DNA from: Patescibacteria group bacterium
Lineage (GTDB): Bacteria; Patescibacteriota; Patescibacteriia; 2-12-FULL-60-25
Assembly: GCA_028688515.1 (NCBI GenBank)
Contig: JAQTXZ010000001.1
Location: 682,001-746,000 of the forward strand
DNA length: 64,000 bases
Direction: 5' to 3'
Part shown: in pieces, positions 1-8,135 of the stretch
How the letters are laid out: each line of letters begins with the position of its first letter
How positions within the stretch are numbered: the stretch's first letter is position 1
Notes under the pieces: model-generated
The model's database searches: none
What the model was told of the DNA's origin: nothing
What the model saw: the letters and a program-made list of their open reading frames with translations, nothing else
Made by a program: the position numbers and the translations under genes

Positions 1-216
1 CCAGAACGCCCGCTGACCGACGAAGAACATCGGATCTTGGATATGTGCCGCACATCAATTCACGTGGACGAGCTGACTCGCCTGCTCAATTCATCCCCCG
101 CTGTTATCGGTGCAACCTGCACCACGCTTGAGATGATGGACGCTTTGCAAGAACTCGAACCGCAAACTTATCAGCTCACCCCAAAGGGAAGACAAATGCT
201 TCTAAACAACAAGTGA
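1..216 (+). CDS. dprA: DprA C-terminal winged-helix domain (5'-truncated gene)
   Basis: Frame 1 is open from the window edge to TGA at 214-216 and gives 71 residues that match the C-terminal DprA winged-helix domain: PLTDEEHRILDMC, then the HVDELTRLLN helix pair, then a terminal YQLTPKG strand. DprA loads RecA on incoming single-stranded DNA during transformation. The Rossmann-like core is outside the window. The next gene is topA, a common dprA-topA arrangement. The domain is short, so the call rests on this pattern plus the neighbour. Confidence 0.75.
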   Translation, partial: PERPLTDEEHRILDMCRTSIHVDELTRLLNSSPAVIGATCTTLEMMDALQELEPQTYQLTPKGRQMLLNNK

Positions 217-415
217 AGTGTCCCGTCTGTCATTCCGAGCGTACTTTTTGTCATTTCGACCGAAGCGTTAAAGCGAAGTGGAGAAATCTCATCGCCTATA
301 AACATAGTTGCTTTGTTACACAGTAGATGAGATCTCTCGACTCGTCGGACTCGCTCGAGATGACAGAGTGAAAGCCGGTTACGGTCGGGATGACAAAAAA
401 CAGTCCGCATTTTTG
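217..415. repeat. Dispersed intergenic repeat, two-part
   Basis: This 200-bp stretch carries two modules seen again elsewhere. One is TTTCGACCGAAGCG followed by AAGCGAAGTGGAGAAAT (about 250-288). The other is CTCTCGACTCGTCGGACTCG followed by CTCGAGATGACA (about 333-365). The first recurs at 9683-9717 and, inverted, at about 42531-42562; the second recurs inverted at about 42449-42484. No supported gene lies here. Confidence 0.75.
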
Positions 416-422
416 ACTCTAT

Positions 423-450
423 TTGTTGATTCTGGTATCTTCGCTACAAT
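423..450 (+). promoter_or_regulatory. Probable topA promoter
   Basis: TTGTTG at 423-428, a 16-bp spacer, and TACAAT at 445-450, 15 bp before the topA ATG. A second reading, TTGATT (426-431) with TAATAT (450-455), puts the start site even nearer the ATG. No SD precedes the ATG, so the mRNA leader would be only a few bases. Confidence 0.5.
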
Positions 451-465
451 AATATATACCCGTCT

Positions 466-2694
466 ATGAAGTTAGTAATCGTCGAATCTCCGACAAAAGC
501 AAAAACAATCAGCAAATTTTTGGGCAAGGATTACAAGATCGTAGCCAGTGTCGGCCACATTCGCGATCTTCCAAAATCCAAACTCGGCGTTGATGTTGAG
601 AACAATTTTGAACCGATGTATGTGATACCGCCGGATCATAAATCAAAGGTTAAAGACATAAAAGACGCTGCTAAAAATGCCAACGAAATCTTATTCGCGA
701 CTGACGAAGACCGCGAAGGAGAGGCTATCAGCTGGCATTTGGCCGAGGTTTTGGAACAAGATCCGAATAAAGCCAAACGCATAACTTTTCATGAAATCAC
801 CAAAGAAGCGATTTTGCACGCCATCGAAAATCCGCGGCCTATCGACATGAAGTTGGTTGAAGCGCAGCAGGCTCGCCGCATTTTGGACCGCTTGGTGGGT
901 TACGAACTTTCGCCGTTTTTGTGGCGCCACGTAAAACGCGGTCTCTCCGCAGGACGCGTACAATCCGTCGCCATGCGCTTGATCGTTGAACGCGAAAAAA
1001 CGATTCTTGATTTTAAAGCCGAAGAATACTGGAGCGTAGAAGGCGTTTTTGAAAATCCAAAAAACCAAACTCTGGAAGCCAAACTGCACGCACTGGATGA
1101 AAAAACTCTGGATAAAATGGATATCAAAAACAAAAAAGCCGCGGATGAATTACTCGAGGAATGCAAAAAACAGAGCTGGTCAATTTCATCCATCGAACAA
1201 AAGCGCAAAGCTAAATCCCCTCCTCCTCCGTTTACAACTTCCACCTTGCAACAAGAGGCCAACAATCGCATGGGATTTTCATCCAAACAGGTGATGACCT
1301 TGGCGCAAAAACTCTACGAAGGTATAGAAATCGGCGCAGAAGGGCATATCGGCTTGATCACCTACATGCGTACCGACAGCGTAAATCTTTCGCAAAAATT
1401 TTTGGAAGAAGCTAAAAGTTTTCTCGGCAAAGAATACGGTAAAGAATACACTCTCGATACTGCGCGAACTTACAAGACAAAATCAAAAGGCGCACAAGAA
1501 GCTCACGAGGCTATCCGCCCGACTGATCCGACAAGAACGCCGGAAAGTTTGAAAGCATTTTTGGATCCGGGACTTTTAAAACTTTACACATTGGTTTGGC
1601 AGCGCGCAGTTGCTACGCAAATGCCGGACGCGACGCTGAATGCCACGCGTGTTGACATCGCCGGAGGCAAATTCATGTTCCGCGCAACCGGACAGCAGGT
1701 CGTCGAGCCGGGCTATCTTAAACTTTATCCTGATCAGGAAAATGATAAGTTGCTGCCGGAGCTCGCCAAAGGCGACAAATTAAAAGCACAAGACATAAAA
1801 GGCGTGCAGCATTTTACAGAGCCTCCGGCGCGTTACAGCGATGCGACGTTGGTCAAAGCCTTGGAAGAAGACGGGATCGGACGCCCTAGCACATATGCCT
1901 CGATCATCTCAACTGTTATTGATCGCGGATATGTTGAGCGCGACGAAAAGAAACGCCTCAAGCCGCTGCAGATCGCTTTTGACGTCAATGAAATATTAAA
2001 CAAACGCTTTCCAAATATTGTTGACTTGGAATTTACGGCCCGCATGGAAGCGTCGCTCGACCACGTGGCCGAAGGCGTAATCCAGTGGGAACCTTTACTG
2101 CAAGCTTTTTACGGACCGTTTCACAAACAACTGGAAGAACAAGAAAAGGACATGGAGAACGATGCGCAAAAAGAAGCGGAAGGACAAGTTTGTGATTTGT
2201 GCGGCAAGCCGATGATGGTTAAACGCGGACGTTTCGGCAAATTCTTAGCCTGTTCCGGTTATCCGGAATGTAAGAGCACTCGCCCGTTGCCGGGCGAAGC
2301 CGCTCCGCCAAAGCCGGAACCGACGGACGAAAAATGTCCAAAGTGCGGCGCGCCTATGGTAAAAAAGACCGGAAGGTTTGGTCCGTTTCTCGCCTGTTCC
2401 AACTACCCGACATGCAAGACAATCGTAAATATAGAAAAACCTGTTTTGGATACAGAGGGCAATCCGGTCAGCTGTCCGGAATGCAAAGAAGGACATCTAA
2501 CGGAACGCCGTTCCAAAAAAGGCAAAACGTTTTACTCCTGTTCGCGCTATCCTGATTGCAAACAAGCTTTTTGGGATCGCCCGACAGGCGAGCCTTGCCC
2601 CAAATGCAATTACCCGACGCTTTTGCAAAAAGGCAAAACACTGCATTGCCCGCAAGAAGATTGTAAATACAAAACGACGATCGAATTGGAATAA
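466..2694 (+). CDS. topA: DNA topoisomerase I (type IA)
   Basis: This 742-residue protein relaxes negative supercoils by passing a single strand through a transient nick. The N-terminal Toprim domain (VIVESPTKAKTI, then the acidic DEDREGE around residue 88) binds Mg2+. The active-site tyrosine lies in GLITYMRTDS near residue 300. The C-terminus has four cysteine modules of the topoisomerase zinc-ribbon type (CDLC, CPKC, CPEC and CPKC pairs each followed by a second Cys pair). Length and domain order are normal for bacterial TopA. It follows dprA, with its own likely promoter just upstream. Confidence 0.97.
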   Translation: MKLVIVESPTKAKTISKFLGKDYKIVASVGHIRDLPKSKLGVDVENNFEPMYVIPPDHKSKVKDIKDAAKNANEILFATDEDREGEAISWHLAEVLEQDPNKAKRITFHEITKEAILHAIENPRPIDMKLVEAQQARRILDRLVGYELSPFLWRHVKRGLSAGRVQSVAMRLIVEREKTILDFKAEEYWSVEGVFENPKNQTLEAKLHALDEKTLDKMDIKNKKAADELLEECKKQSWSISSIEQKRKAKSPPPPFTTSTLQQEANNRMGFSSKQVMTLAQKLYEGIEIGAEGHIGLITYMRTDSVNLSQKFLEEAKSFLGKEYGKEYTLDTARTYKTKSKGAQEAHEAIRPTDPTRTPESLKAFLDPGLLKLYTLVWQRAVATQMPDATLNATRVDIAGGKFMFRATGQQVVEPGYLKLYPDQENDKLLPELAKGDKLKAQDIKGVQHFTEPPARYSDATLVKALEEDGIGRPSTYASIISTVIDRGYVERDEKKRLKPLQIAFDVNEILNKRFPNIVDLEFTARMEASLDHVAEGVIQWEPLLQAFYGPFHKQLEEQEKDMENDAQKEAEGQVCDLCGKPMMVKRGRFGKFLACSGYPECKSTRPLPGEAAPPKPEPTDEKCPKCGAPMVKKTGRFGPFLACSNYPTCKTIVNIEKPVLDTEGNPVSCPECKEGHLTERRSKKGKTFYSCSRYPDCKQAFWDRPTGEPCPKCNYPTLLQKGKTLHCPQEDCKYKTTIELE

Positions 2695-2727
2695 AAAAAT
2701 TAATTTATTTTTACGTATATTTGTTTT

Positions 2728-2762
2728 TACGTAGAGACGCCCTCCGAGGGCGTCTCTACGTA
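2728..2762. terminator. Bidirectional terminator palindrome
   Basis: A perfect inverted repeat with 17-bp arms around a central C (core GAGACGCCCTC / GAGGGCGTCTC) is flanked by T-rich DNA to the left and TATTATTTTATTTTT to the right. It lies between topA and the convergent minus-strand gene ending at 2768, so it can stop transcription from both. Confidence 0.85.
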
Positions 2763-2767
2763 TTATT

Positions 2768-4726
2768 TTATTTTTCCTTTTTTGCGCCTTTCTTCTTCAG
2801 TGCATCTTGCGCTGTCTTATAAGGATCAAGCGCCTCAAACTTATTGAAAGTTTTTGTAAACACTCCTCCCGGGTCGCCGGTAAACTTCATCAAACCTTCG
2901 AGCAGCTTAAGCGGTCCGCGCCATCTGATCCAATAATAAGCTTTTGCAAAAAGTCCGGCTCCAACCAGCGCTCCGCCAGCAAGACCGACACCACCTATCG
3001 CACCGACTTTTTTAAGCGTGCTGTAATCGCGTTTTTTCTTGACCGCATCTTCTGCCGCTTCCTCAACATCTCCATTTGCAGTTTGTTGCGATTCCACTTT
3101 TTTCTCTACAGCCGGATTATCTCTAACATCCAAATTAATCAGACCCAAGATGCCTTGCTTGATCTCGCGTTCTTCTTGATACAAACGAACCAGCTCATCC
3201 TTGTTAGCGTCTTTGTCCTTTCTCAATATTCTTATTTCCTGATGTACAGCCAAAAGTCTATCCTGCAACTGTTCCGACAAATACATCGTGTCATCAAAAG
3301 TCCTGCTGCGATCCACAGATACGCCCAAGCCAACCTCGTTTGAAAGCGATAAATCGCTTGGCACATTAACTATTTGATTTTTCAATTCAAGCTCCTCGCG
3401 ATAAAGTTCTGCCAGCCTATCTTTATTAGCTTCTTTGTCGCCGCGCAGTTCTTTTATTTCTTGATGCACTTCTCTCAATCTGCCATGCAAAGATAAAAAT
3501 GTTGAAAGCTCATGGTCTCTCTCGCGCTCGACTTCTGTTGCGGCCTCAACTTCCGGTTCATCAATCATCGCAACTACAGTTTCATCCGGCGCAGTCTCAG
3601 TATGAGTTTCATCTTCCGCGACTTTTGGTTTATCGGCTGGCGGCTCGACTTCCGGCTCATCGACTTTTGTCAGTGGAATCTCTTTTGCCGGCTCCGCATG
3701 CGTTTCATCAATCAAACGCTTTCTCATTTCCTTAAGCTCCGTATATCTATCTCTGAATTTTTTGGACTTTTCCGGATCATCTTTATATTTTTGACGCTCG
3801 CTGCGAACTTCGATCAGTTCTTGATTAATGGCGGAAAGCTCGTCTCTTTGTTCCGGCGTGATCGTCCCATAATCCGGAGCTCCCATCATCCTTATGCTAT
3901 CGGTTTTTTCTGCCTCTGTTTCGAGCGGCACTTTGTCGTATGTTTTAACAATTGGCAAATCCGCAGCAGATACAGAAGCCGGACGTGCTCTGCGTTCTGA
4001 CGGAGATGCTCGCCAACCGCTTCCGGTTCTAACAACACCGGAGGGCAGCGACAAACCGCTTTCTGGTTCAGCACGCATCTTTTTTGGAACCAGCGCAACA
4101 GTCTCAGACGATCTTAATGACTCTAAAGGCACATAGCCCTTGTCATCGCTTTCAAAGATGTCTTCAATACTTTTTCCTTTTGATGGCATCCCCTCTTCTT
4201 TAGTTTTTTTCAAATTCCGAGTTTCTCTTTTAAAACGGTCTTGCTCATTGATGAGTCCCACCTTCAGTTGAGCAATTGATATCTTTAATTCTTCGATCGT
4301 CTGAGCGTTTTGTGAATTACCAATCGCTTCCATATCGCTCAACCTTTGAGTGAGTTTATTGTAACTCTCCTTCATGTGCTCCAAGACATCATCATCGCTT
4401 CTTGCACTCAAATCTTCAATTTTAATCTTAACACTTCCTGCGGCTTTTTGAAGAACCTCGACAGCCACGGCTTCGGACGCCTTAATCGCAGGTTCTGCTC
4501 TTGGTTCACCTTTCCCTAATTCACTAACCTCAGAGACCCTGGCCCGGCTTTCAGACTCAACTCCGGAGGCCTCTGCTTGGGCTTGTTCGACCGTTTCCGG
4601 ACCTTTTGGACCGCTTTCCGTTACCAGTCTTAAAGTAGACTTCTCTTTACGCTGAATGAATTGTTCGATATCCGCCTCACCTTTTTGCAGAGCGGATAAA
4701 CTTATTTTTTTTTGAGCTTGCGCCAT
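2768..4726 (-). CDS. Large coiled-coil protein with C-terminal glycine-zipper membrane segment
   Basis: A 652-residue protein I do not recognise. The N-terminal third is charged, low-complexity and coiled-coil prone. Three related helical repeats follow around residues 295-345, 415-455 and 485-525, each an HQEI/NQEL-type start, a KDxxANKD-like turn and an LYxEExEIK-type end. An acidic proline-rich stretch (EVEPPADKPKV) separates the first two. Near residue 585 a glycine-rich hydrophobic segment (VGAIGGVGLAGGALVG) is followed by YYWIRWRG, which looks like a membrane hairpin or zipper, with a basic tail. It may be a membrane-anchored structural protein. It converges on topA. Confidence 0.6.
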   Translation of the reverse strand: MAQAQKKISLSALQKGEADIEQFIQRKEKSTLRLVTESGPKGPETVEQAQAEASGVESESRARVSEVSELGKGEPRAEPAIKASEAVAVEVLQKAAGSVKIKIEDLSARSDDDVLEHMKESYNKLTQRLSDMEAIGNSQNAQTIEELKISIAQLKVGLINEQDRFKRETRNLKKTKEEGMPSKGKSIEDIFESDDKGYVPLESLRSSETVALVPKKMRAEPESGLSLPSGVVRTGSGWRASPSERRARPASVSAADLPIVKTYDKVPLETEAEKTDSIRMMGAPDYGTITPEQRDELSAINQELIEVRSERQKYKDDPEKSKKFRDRYTELKEMRKRLIDETHAEPAKEIPLTKVDEPEVEPPADKPKVAEDETHTETAPDETVVAMIDEPEVEAATEVERERDHELSTFLSLHGRLREVHQEIKELRGDKEANKDRLAELYREELELKNQIVNVPSDLSLSNEVGLGVSVDRSRTFDDTMYLSEQLQDRLLAVHQEIRILRKDKDANKDELVRLYQEEREIKQGILGLINLDVRDNPAVEKKVESQQTANGDVEEAAEDAVKKKRDYSTLKKVGAIGGVGLAGGALVGAGLFAKAYYWIRWRGPLKLLEGLMKFTGDPGGVFTKTFNKFEALDPYKTAQDALKKKGAKKEK

Positions 4727-4803
4727 ATTTTAAATGTCAATAATTGCTCACAGTATAGCACAAAAAACCACAACCATGGGCATGCGATGATCCTAGGTAC
4801 AAA

Positions 4804-4859
4804 GGTCCTAGGTCCTGGTTACTTTATTACTTATTAACCAGGACCAAGTACCTAGGACC
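4804..4859. repeat. Nested inverted repeats around CCTAGG
   Basis: GGTCCTAGG (4804-4812) is inverted at 4851-4859, and inside it GGTCCTGGTT (4811-4820) is inverted at 4836-4845. A third CCTAGGTAC lies just upstream. Together they could extrude a long stem in the gap before the GC-rich gene at 5090. Function unknown. Confidence 0.7.
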
Positions 4860-4878
4860 ATGTACCTCATGGCAAGTA

Positions 4879-4907
4879 TTGACAAATTCCCATTTTTATG
4901 CTACATT
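4879..4907 (+). promoter_or_regulatory. Strong promoter with long leader
   Basis: TTGACA at 4879-4884, a 17-bp spacer and TACATT at 4902-4907. The expected start near 4914 leaves a leader of about 175 nt before the ATG at 5090. The leader holds three tandem ACTAGTT copies (about 4978-4998), ACGCGT repeats, and a hairpin CCCGGT-agtca-ACCGGG at 5053-5069 just before the SD AGGAGG (5079-5084). Confidence 0.7.
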
Positions 4908-5089
4908 GACACATCCAAAACTTGTCGTGTGGGACCTTTCCCCCGACAGTTTGGACCTAAATTCCGACGTTTCGCGTGACTAGTTACTAGTTACTAGTTA
5001 CGCGTCACTAGTTACGCGTTACCCACCCAGCCCTTTCCATCAAAAGAAAAGTCCCGGTAGTCAACCGGGCATAGTTTTAGGAGGACACC

Positions 5090-5992
5090 ATGAACGCAAC
5101 GAATGACAACGGAAGCGTCAGCGACCCCAGCACCAACGACGAGGGCGTGGACAAGAAGGCGCATCAGAGAGCATTCCGCGTCGTTAACGCGGACCCCGCT
5201 GATCCCGCCGTCCTCAAGGGGACGGTGCCGTATCGTACTCAGCGCACGATCGAGATCTACTCCAACCCGCACACTGAGCGGGAAGAGCGGCAGATCTTGC
5301 TCGTGAAGAAGAGCCACGTGCTCTTATCGACGTGTGCAGAACTGTTCGTGGGAAAGCTGGGCGAGTTGGAGAAGGGCGAGATTCTCACGAACGGATTGCC
5401 GGATTACTATTCGCTGCACAACGGGTGTTATATTCACACCCCGCTCGTCGGGATCGTGATGCCCGATGGCAAGCCGGGCCTGACTCGCCTGACTCCGGAT
5501 GACGATGGTTACCTGTGCGGCAAGATGGAGGTAAACCTCCGGGTAGCCACCAAGTTGGTGCCCATGCTCCTCGCGGACTACCGGGAAAAAACCTTCTCAT
5601 CAACGAAAGAGGAACTCGAGAGGGCAGATCCCAATCTCCCCTACAAGCTCGAAAATCCGGACGCGCTGGATGACGAGGTCTTCATCGACCTGCCCGAGCG
5701 CGTACTGGAGTACCGAGTGAGCAGCCGTTTCCTCTCAGTCAACTTCTTCCCGCCTGATTCCGGCGTCAAGCACAACTTGCTCGAAATTGACATCGGCCAG
5801 TTCACGCCGATTCGTGCCGATAACCCACGGGACGAGAAATCCCGAGAGGAAGCGGCCAAGCAGAACAGTGAAGGTTGGGAGGAGTTTCTCAAGTCATTCA
5901 GCAAGCGCGGTTTCCGCGAGTTCATCGGCGGGATGTACTTCGATAAGAATGGCGCTTCGATCTTTCACAAGCCCAGCGGAGGCCGCCGATAG
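5090..5992 (+). CDS. Hypothetical GC-rich gene, 300 aa
   Basis: I do not recognise the product. It is soluble, acidic and without signal peptide. It has an N-terminal polar tail (SVSDPSTNDEGVDKKAHQRA), a central globular part including YYSLHNGCYIHTPL and an acidic C-terminal third. The start is fixed by a strong AGGAGG six bases before the ATG, unusual in this window. Codon use is visibly G/C-rich at third positions compared with neighbours, as in the genes at 38471 and 47879. A hairpin in the leader directly before the SD might tune translation. It sits alone between its own promoter and terminator. Confidence 0.75.
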   Translation: MNATNDNGSVSDPSTNDEGVDKKAHQRAFRVVNADPADPAVLKGTVPYRTQRTIEIYSNPHTEREERQILLVKKSHVLLSTCAELFVGKLGELEKGEILTNGLPDYYSLHNGCYIHTPLVGIVMPDGKPGLTRLTPDDDGYLCGKMEVNLRVATKLVPMLLADYREKTFSSTKEELERADPNLPYKLENPDALDDEVFIDLPERVLEYRVSSRFLSVNFFPPDSGVKHNLLEIDIGQFTPIRADNPRDEKSREEAAKQNSEGWEEFLKSFSKRGFREFIGGMYFDKNGASIFHKPSGGRR

Positions 5993-6024
5993 CAATCGGC
6001 GGCAACTGCGCGGACTCACTTCTC

Positions 6025-6090
6025 AACCCTCTTCCCACAACCGCGTCATCGTGATGCGGACTCCACGTGGGGGGAGGGTTTTGAGTTTGT
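6025..6090 (+). terminator. Intrinsic terminator after the 5090 gene
   Basis: AACCCTC...CCCAC (6025-6038) pairs with GTGGGGGGAGGGTT (6067-6080), with an inner CCGC/GCGG hairpin, followed by TTGAGTTTGT. Confidence 0.7.
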
Positions 6091-6108
6091 CTGTCGTTGC
6101 AGTATAAT
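6081..6108 (+). promoter_or_regulatory. Possible promoter for the 2H-DHH gene
   Basis: TTGAGT at 6081-6086, a 16-bp spacer and a perfect TATAAT at 6103-6108. The -35 overlaps the T-tract of the preceding terminator. Confidence 0.45.
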
Positions 6109-6119
6109 TAAGTGAATAA

Positions 6120-6177
6120 CCAATAACCAAGTACCAATAACCAAATAAGCTCCAATAACCAAGTACCAATAACCAAA
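6120..6177. repeat. Tandem 26-bp repeat, period 32
   Basis: Two identical 26-bp units (6120-6145 and 6152-6177), built from CCAATAACC, AAGTA and CCAATAACC, lie in the leader before the ATG at 6219. An inverted, partial copy (TTTGGTTGTTGGTTATT) follows at 6194-6210, so the leader can fold back on itself. Confidence 0.75.
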
Positions 6178-6218
6178 CGTTTGGAAATTGTTTTTTGGTT
6201 GTTGGTTATTACAGTTGT

Positions 6219-7964
6219 ATGCCTTTGAAGAATAACCTGAATGATTTTAACAACTGTTGGCTTGGATACGACCTGCCATATTCTTTGATTGAAGGTCAGC
6301 CAAGCGTGCAGGCTTTGCGCAAAGCCGGTATCGAAAAAAGAGTTAAGACTCCGGAGCACCATGTAACGGTCGCGTATTTTGCCGACATCAATCTTTACGA
6401 ATTATCGGAGGCTTTAAAGCAAACGGCCAGAAAATACGGCAAAAAAATTGAATACTCAAAATTCGATTTTGACGGATACGGAGTTATCGATCACGAAAAA
6501 GGACGCTATGTTTATTTTTCTCCTGATCCCGACAGTGCGGCCGAGGCTTTTTATTTAAAAGACTTTTTTGCCCGTTCCCCTCTTTATACAAAAGAAAAAA
6601 ATTGCGAAGACTTGCATGTAAGCATCGGCGGACCTGACCCATTCTCCAGTGAGAAACCCAGACAATGGCCGCTTAACAATCCATTTTCTTGCGAGGCGCG
6701 TCTTGTTTTTGTCGGCAACGACGGAAAGACATTTCATAAATACGTTTGGCGCGACGAAGATCAAGAGTTTGAAGAAATCCCCGCTGACCTGCCTTTTGTG
6801 GTCAAAGGCATTCAGTCGCCCTTATCAAGGGAGATGTCGAGTCCGACTCGACAGAGGGATCAACTCTCTAACAATCCAACTTCTCCCGCATCGTCTACAG
6901 GTTCGCGAGATGACAAAAAAAACGTGGGACGATTGGTACGTGGTACGACAAATGGATCGAAACCCGTTACTCCCATCTCCATCCACACCGTCGCCATGTT
7001 TCCAAAAATCCAAGCGGATACTGCTTCGGCTTATTACATTTTAAAAAATTTTGGTAAAAATTTTTTTCCCGGCGTAGCGCAAGCCAAAGTAGTTTTTTGG
7101 ACAGCGTTGCCGGAGGATAAAACGGCACAGCAATTGGAGTCCGAGGGTTTTTTGACGATTGATCTTGGCGGAATATTCGATCATCACATTTCCAATGTGG
7201 AATCCGGCAAACGCGAGGAGTGCGCAGCCAGCTTAATCGCACAGCACTTGGGAGTCGAAAATGATTTGACGTTGAAAAAACTTTTAACTTGGGCCAAACG
7301 AGATGATTTGCAAGGCAAAGGCACAATGAGCGCTGATCCGTTGGACCGTGCATTCGGCCTTTCCGGGATTATCATGAATGCCAATCGCGAGTACGCAAAC
7401 GATCCGCAAAAGTCTCTGGATTTGATAACGCATATCATAGACCTGCACGTTCATGAAGAAAGACGCCGACAGATTGAATTGCCGATGGAGTTTGAAAAAT
7501 TGGAACAAGAAGGCAAAGTGGAAGTCTTCTCTCTGCGCCAAGGAGGCGCCGAATTGGAAGCCATGTTTGTGGAAACCGACAACGTCGCCATGGCAGGTTT
7601 TTTACGCGCGGCTAAAAAAATCGATTTGATCATTCAAAGAAGAACCAGCGGACACACCAACATCGTAACGCAACAAGCTCGCAGCATAGATTTACGACCT
7701 CTTGCAGCGGTACTGCGCTTGTCAGAGGCTGAAAAGAAAAACATAGAGCTCGACGTTGATGAGGCAACTCTCATGTCTTCCGGCCGCATCAAAGACATCG
7801 ACGAATGGTATTACGACGATGCTGCAAACTCAATCCAAAACGGCGGAGTCAATCCCGAAGGCGTAAAACCGACCAAACTTTCGCGCGACGAAGTCGTCGC
7901 ATTGGTAAGAGATGCAATTCCGCTTGGCACAATAGGAACTCTAAAGAGACAGAAAAACTCATAA
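6219..7964 (+). CDS. 2H phosphoesterase fused to a DHH/MYG1-like phosphohydrolase
   Basis: 581 residues from the ATG at 6219; an upstream TTG at 6195 is less likely. The N-terminal half has the two HxT/S signatures of 2H (LigT-like) phosphoesterases: HHVTV near residue 48 and LHVSIGG near residue 133. The C-terminal half resembles MYG1/DHH-type hydrolases: an MFPKIQADTASAYY start, DLGGIFDHH around residue 320, and later acidic/His motifs (DLHVHEERR). A low-complexity linker (about 198-248) is largely a translated dispersed repeat (SPTRQRDQL, SRDDKK). Both domains act on phosphodiester substrates, so a role in RNA or nucleotide turnover is likely; the substrate is unknown. Confidence 0.65.
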   Translation: MPLKNNLNDFNNCWLGYDLPYSLIEGQPSVQALRKAGIEKRVKTPEHHVTVAYFADINLYELSEALKQTARKYGKKIEYSKFDFDGYGVIDHEKGRYVYFSPDPDSAAEAFYLKDFFARSPLYTKEKNCEDLHVSIGGPDPFSSEKPRQWPLNNPFSCEARLVFVGNDGKTFHKYVWRDEDQEFEEIPADLPFVVKGIQSPLSREMSSPTRQRDQLSNNPTSPASSTGSRDDKKNVGRLVRGTTNGSKPVTPISIHTVAMFPKIQADTASAYYILKNFGKNFFPGVAQAKVVFWTALPEDKTAQQLESEGFLTIDLGGIFDHHISNVESGKREECAASLIAQHLGVENDLTLKKLLTWAKRDDLQGKGTMSADPLDRAFGLSGIIMNANREYANDPQKSLDLITHIIDLHVHEERRRQIELPMEFEKLEQEGKVEVFSLRQGGAELEAMFVETDNVAMAGFLRAAKKIDLIIQRRTSGHTNIVTQQARSIDLRPLAAVLRLSEAEKKNIELDVDEATLMSSGRIKDIDEWYYDDAANSIQNGGVNPEGVKPTKLSRDEVVALVRDAIPLGTIGTLKRQKNS

Positions 7965-8080
7965 CTGTAGAGACACAAAATCTTGCGTCTAACTTAAAAC
8001 AAAAACACTCAATAACTACTCCCTAGGCAAAGGGAGGCAGGAGGGTTTTTTGTTAGACGCAAGATTTTGCGTCTCTACAG
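7965..8080. repeat. Long inverted repeat with embedded terminator-like hairpin
   Basis: CTGTAGAGAC...CGTCTAAC (7965-7993) is repeated inverted at 8052-8080, about 29 bp with one mismatch. The loop holds CTCCCTAGGCAAAGGGAGGC followed by GGAGGGTTTTTTG, a hairpin plus T-tract. The same hairpin cassette occurs at about 46200-46235. It starts directly after the upstream stop codon and probably terminates that gene. Confidence 0.75.
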
Positions 8081-8096
8081 CAAGGCGTCGCGGCTT

Positions 8097-8125
8097 TTGA
8101 CGTACGACTGCTTTTCGTTGATAAT
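8097..8125 (+). promoter_or_regulatory. Promoter of rsh, near-leaderless
   Basis: TTGACG (8097-8102), a 17-bp spacer, GATAAT (8120-8125), then exactly 10 bp to the ATG at 8136. The transcript should start within about four bases of the ATG, which favours this start over two upstream in-frame codons. Confidence 0.65.
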
Positions 8126-8135
8126 GTGGCTGTTT

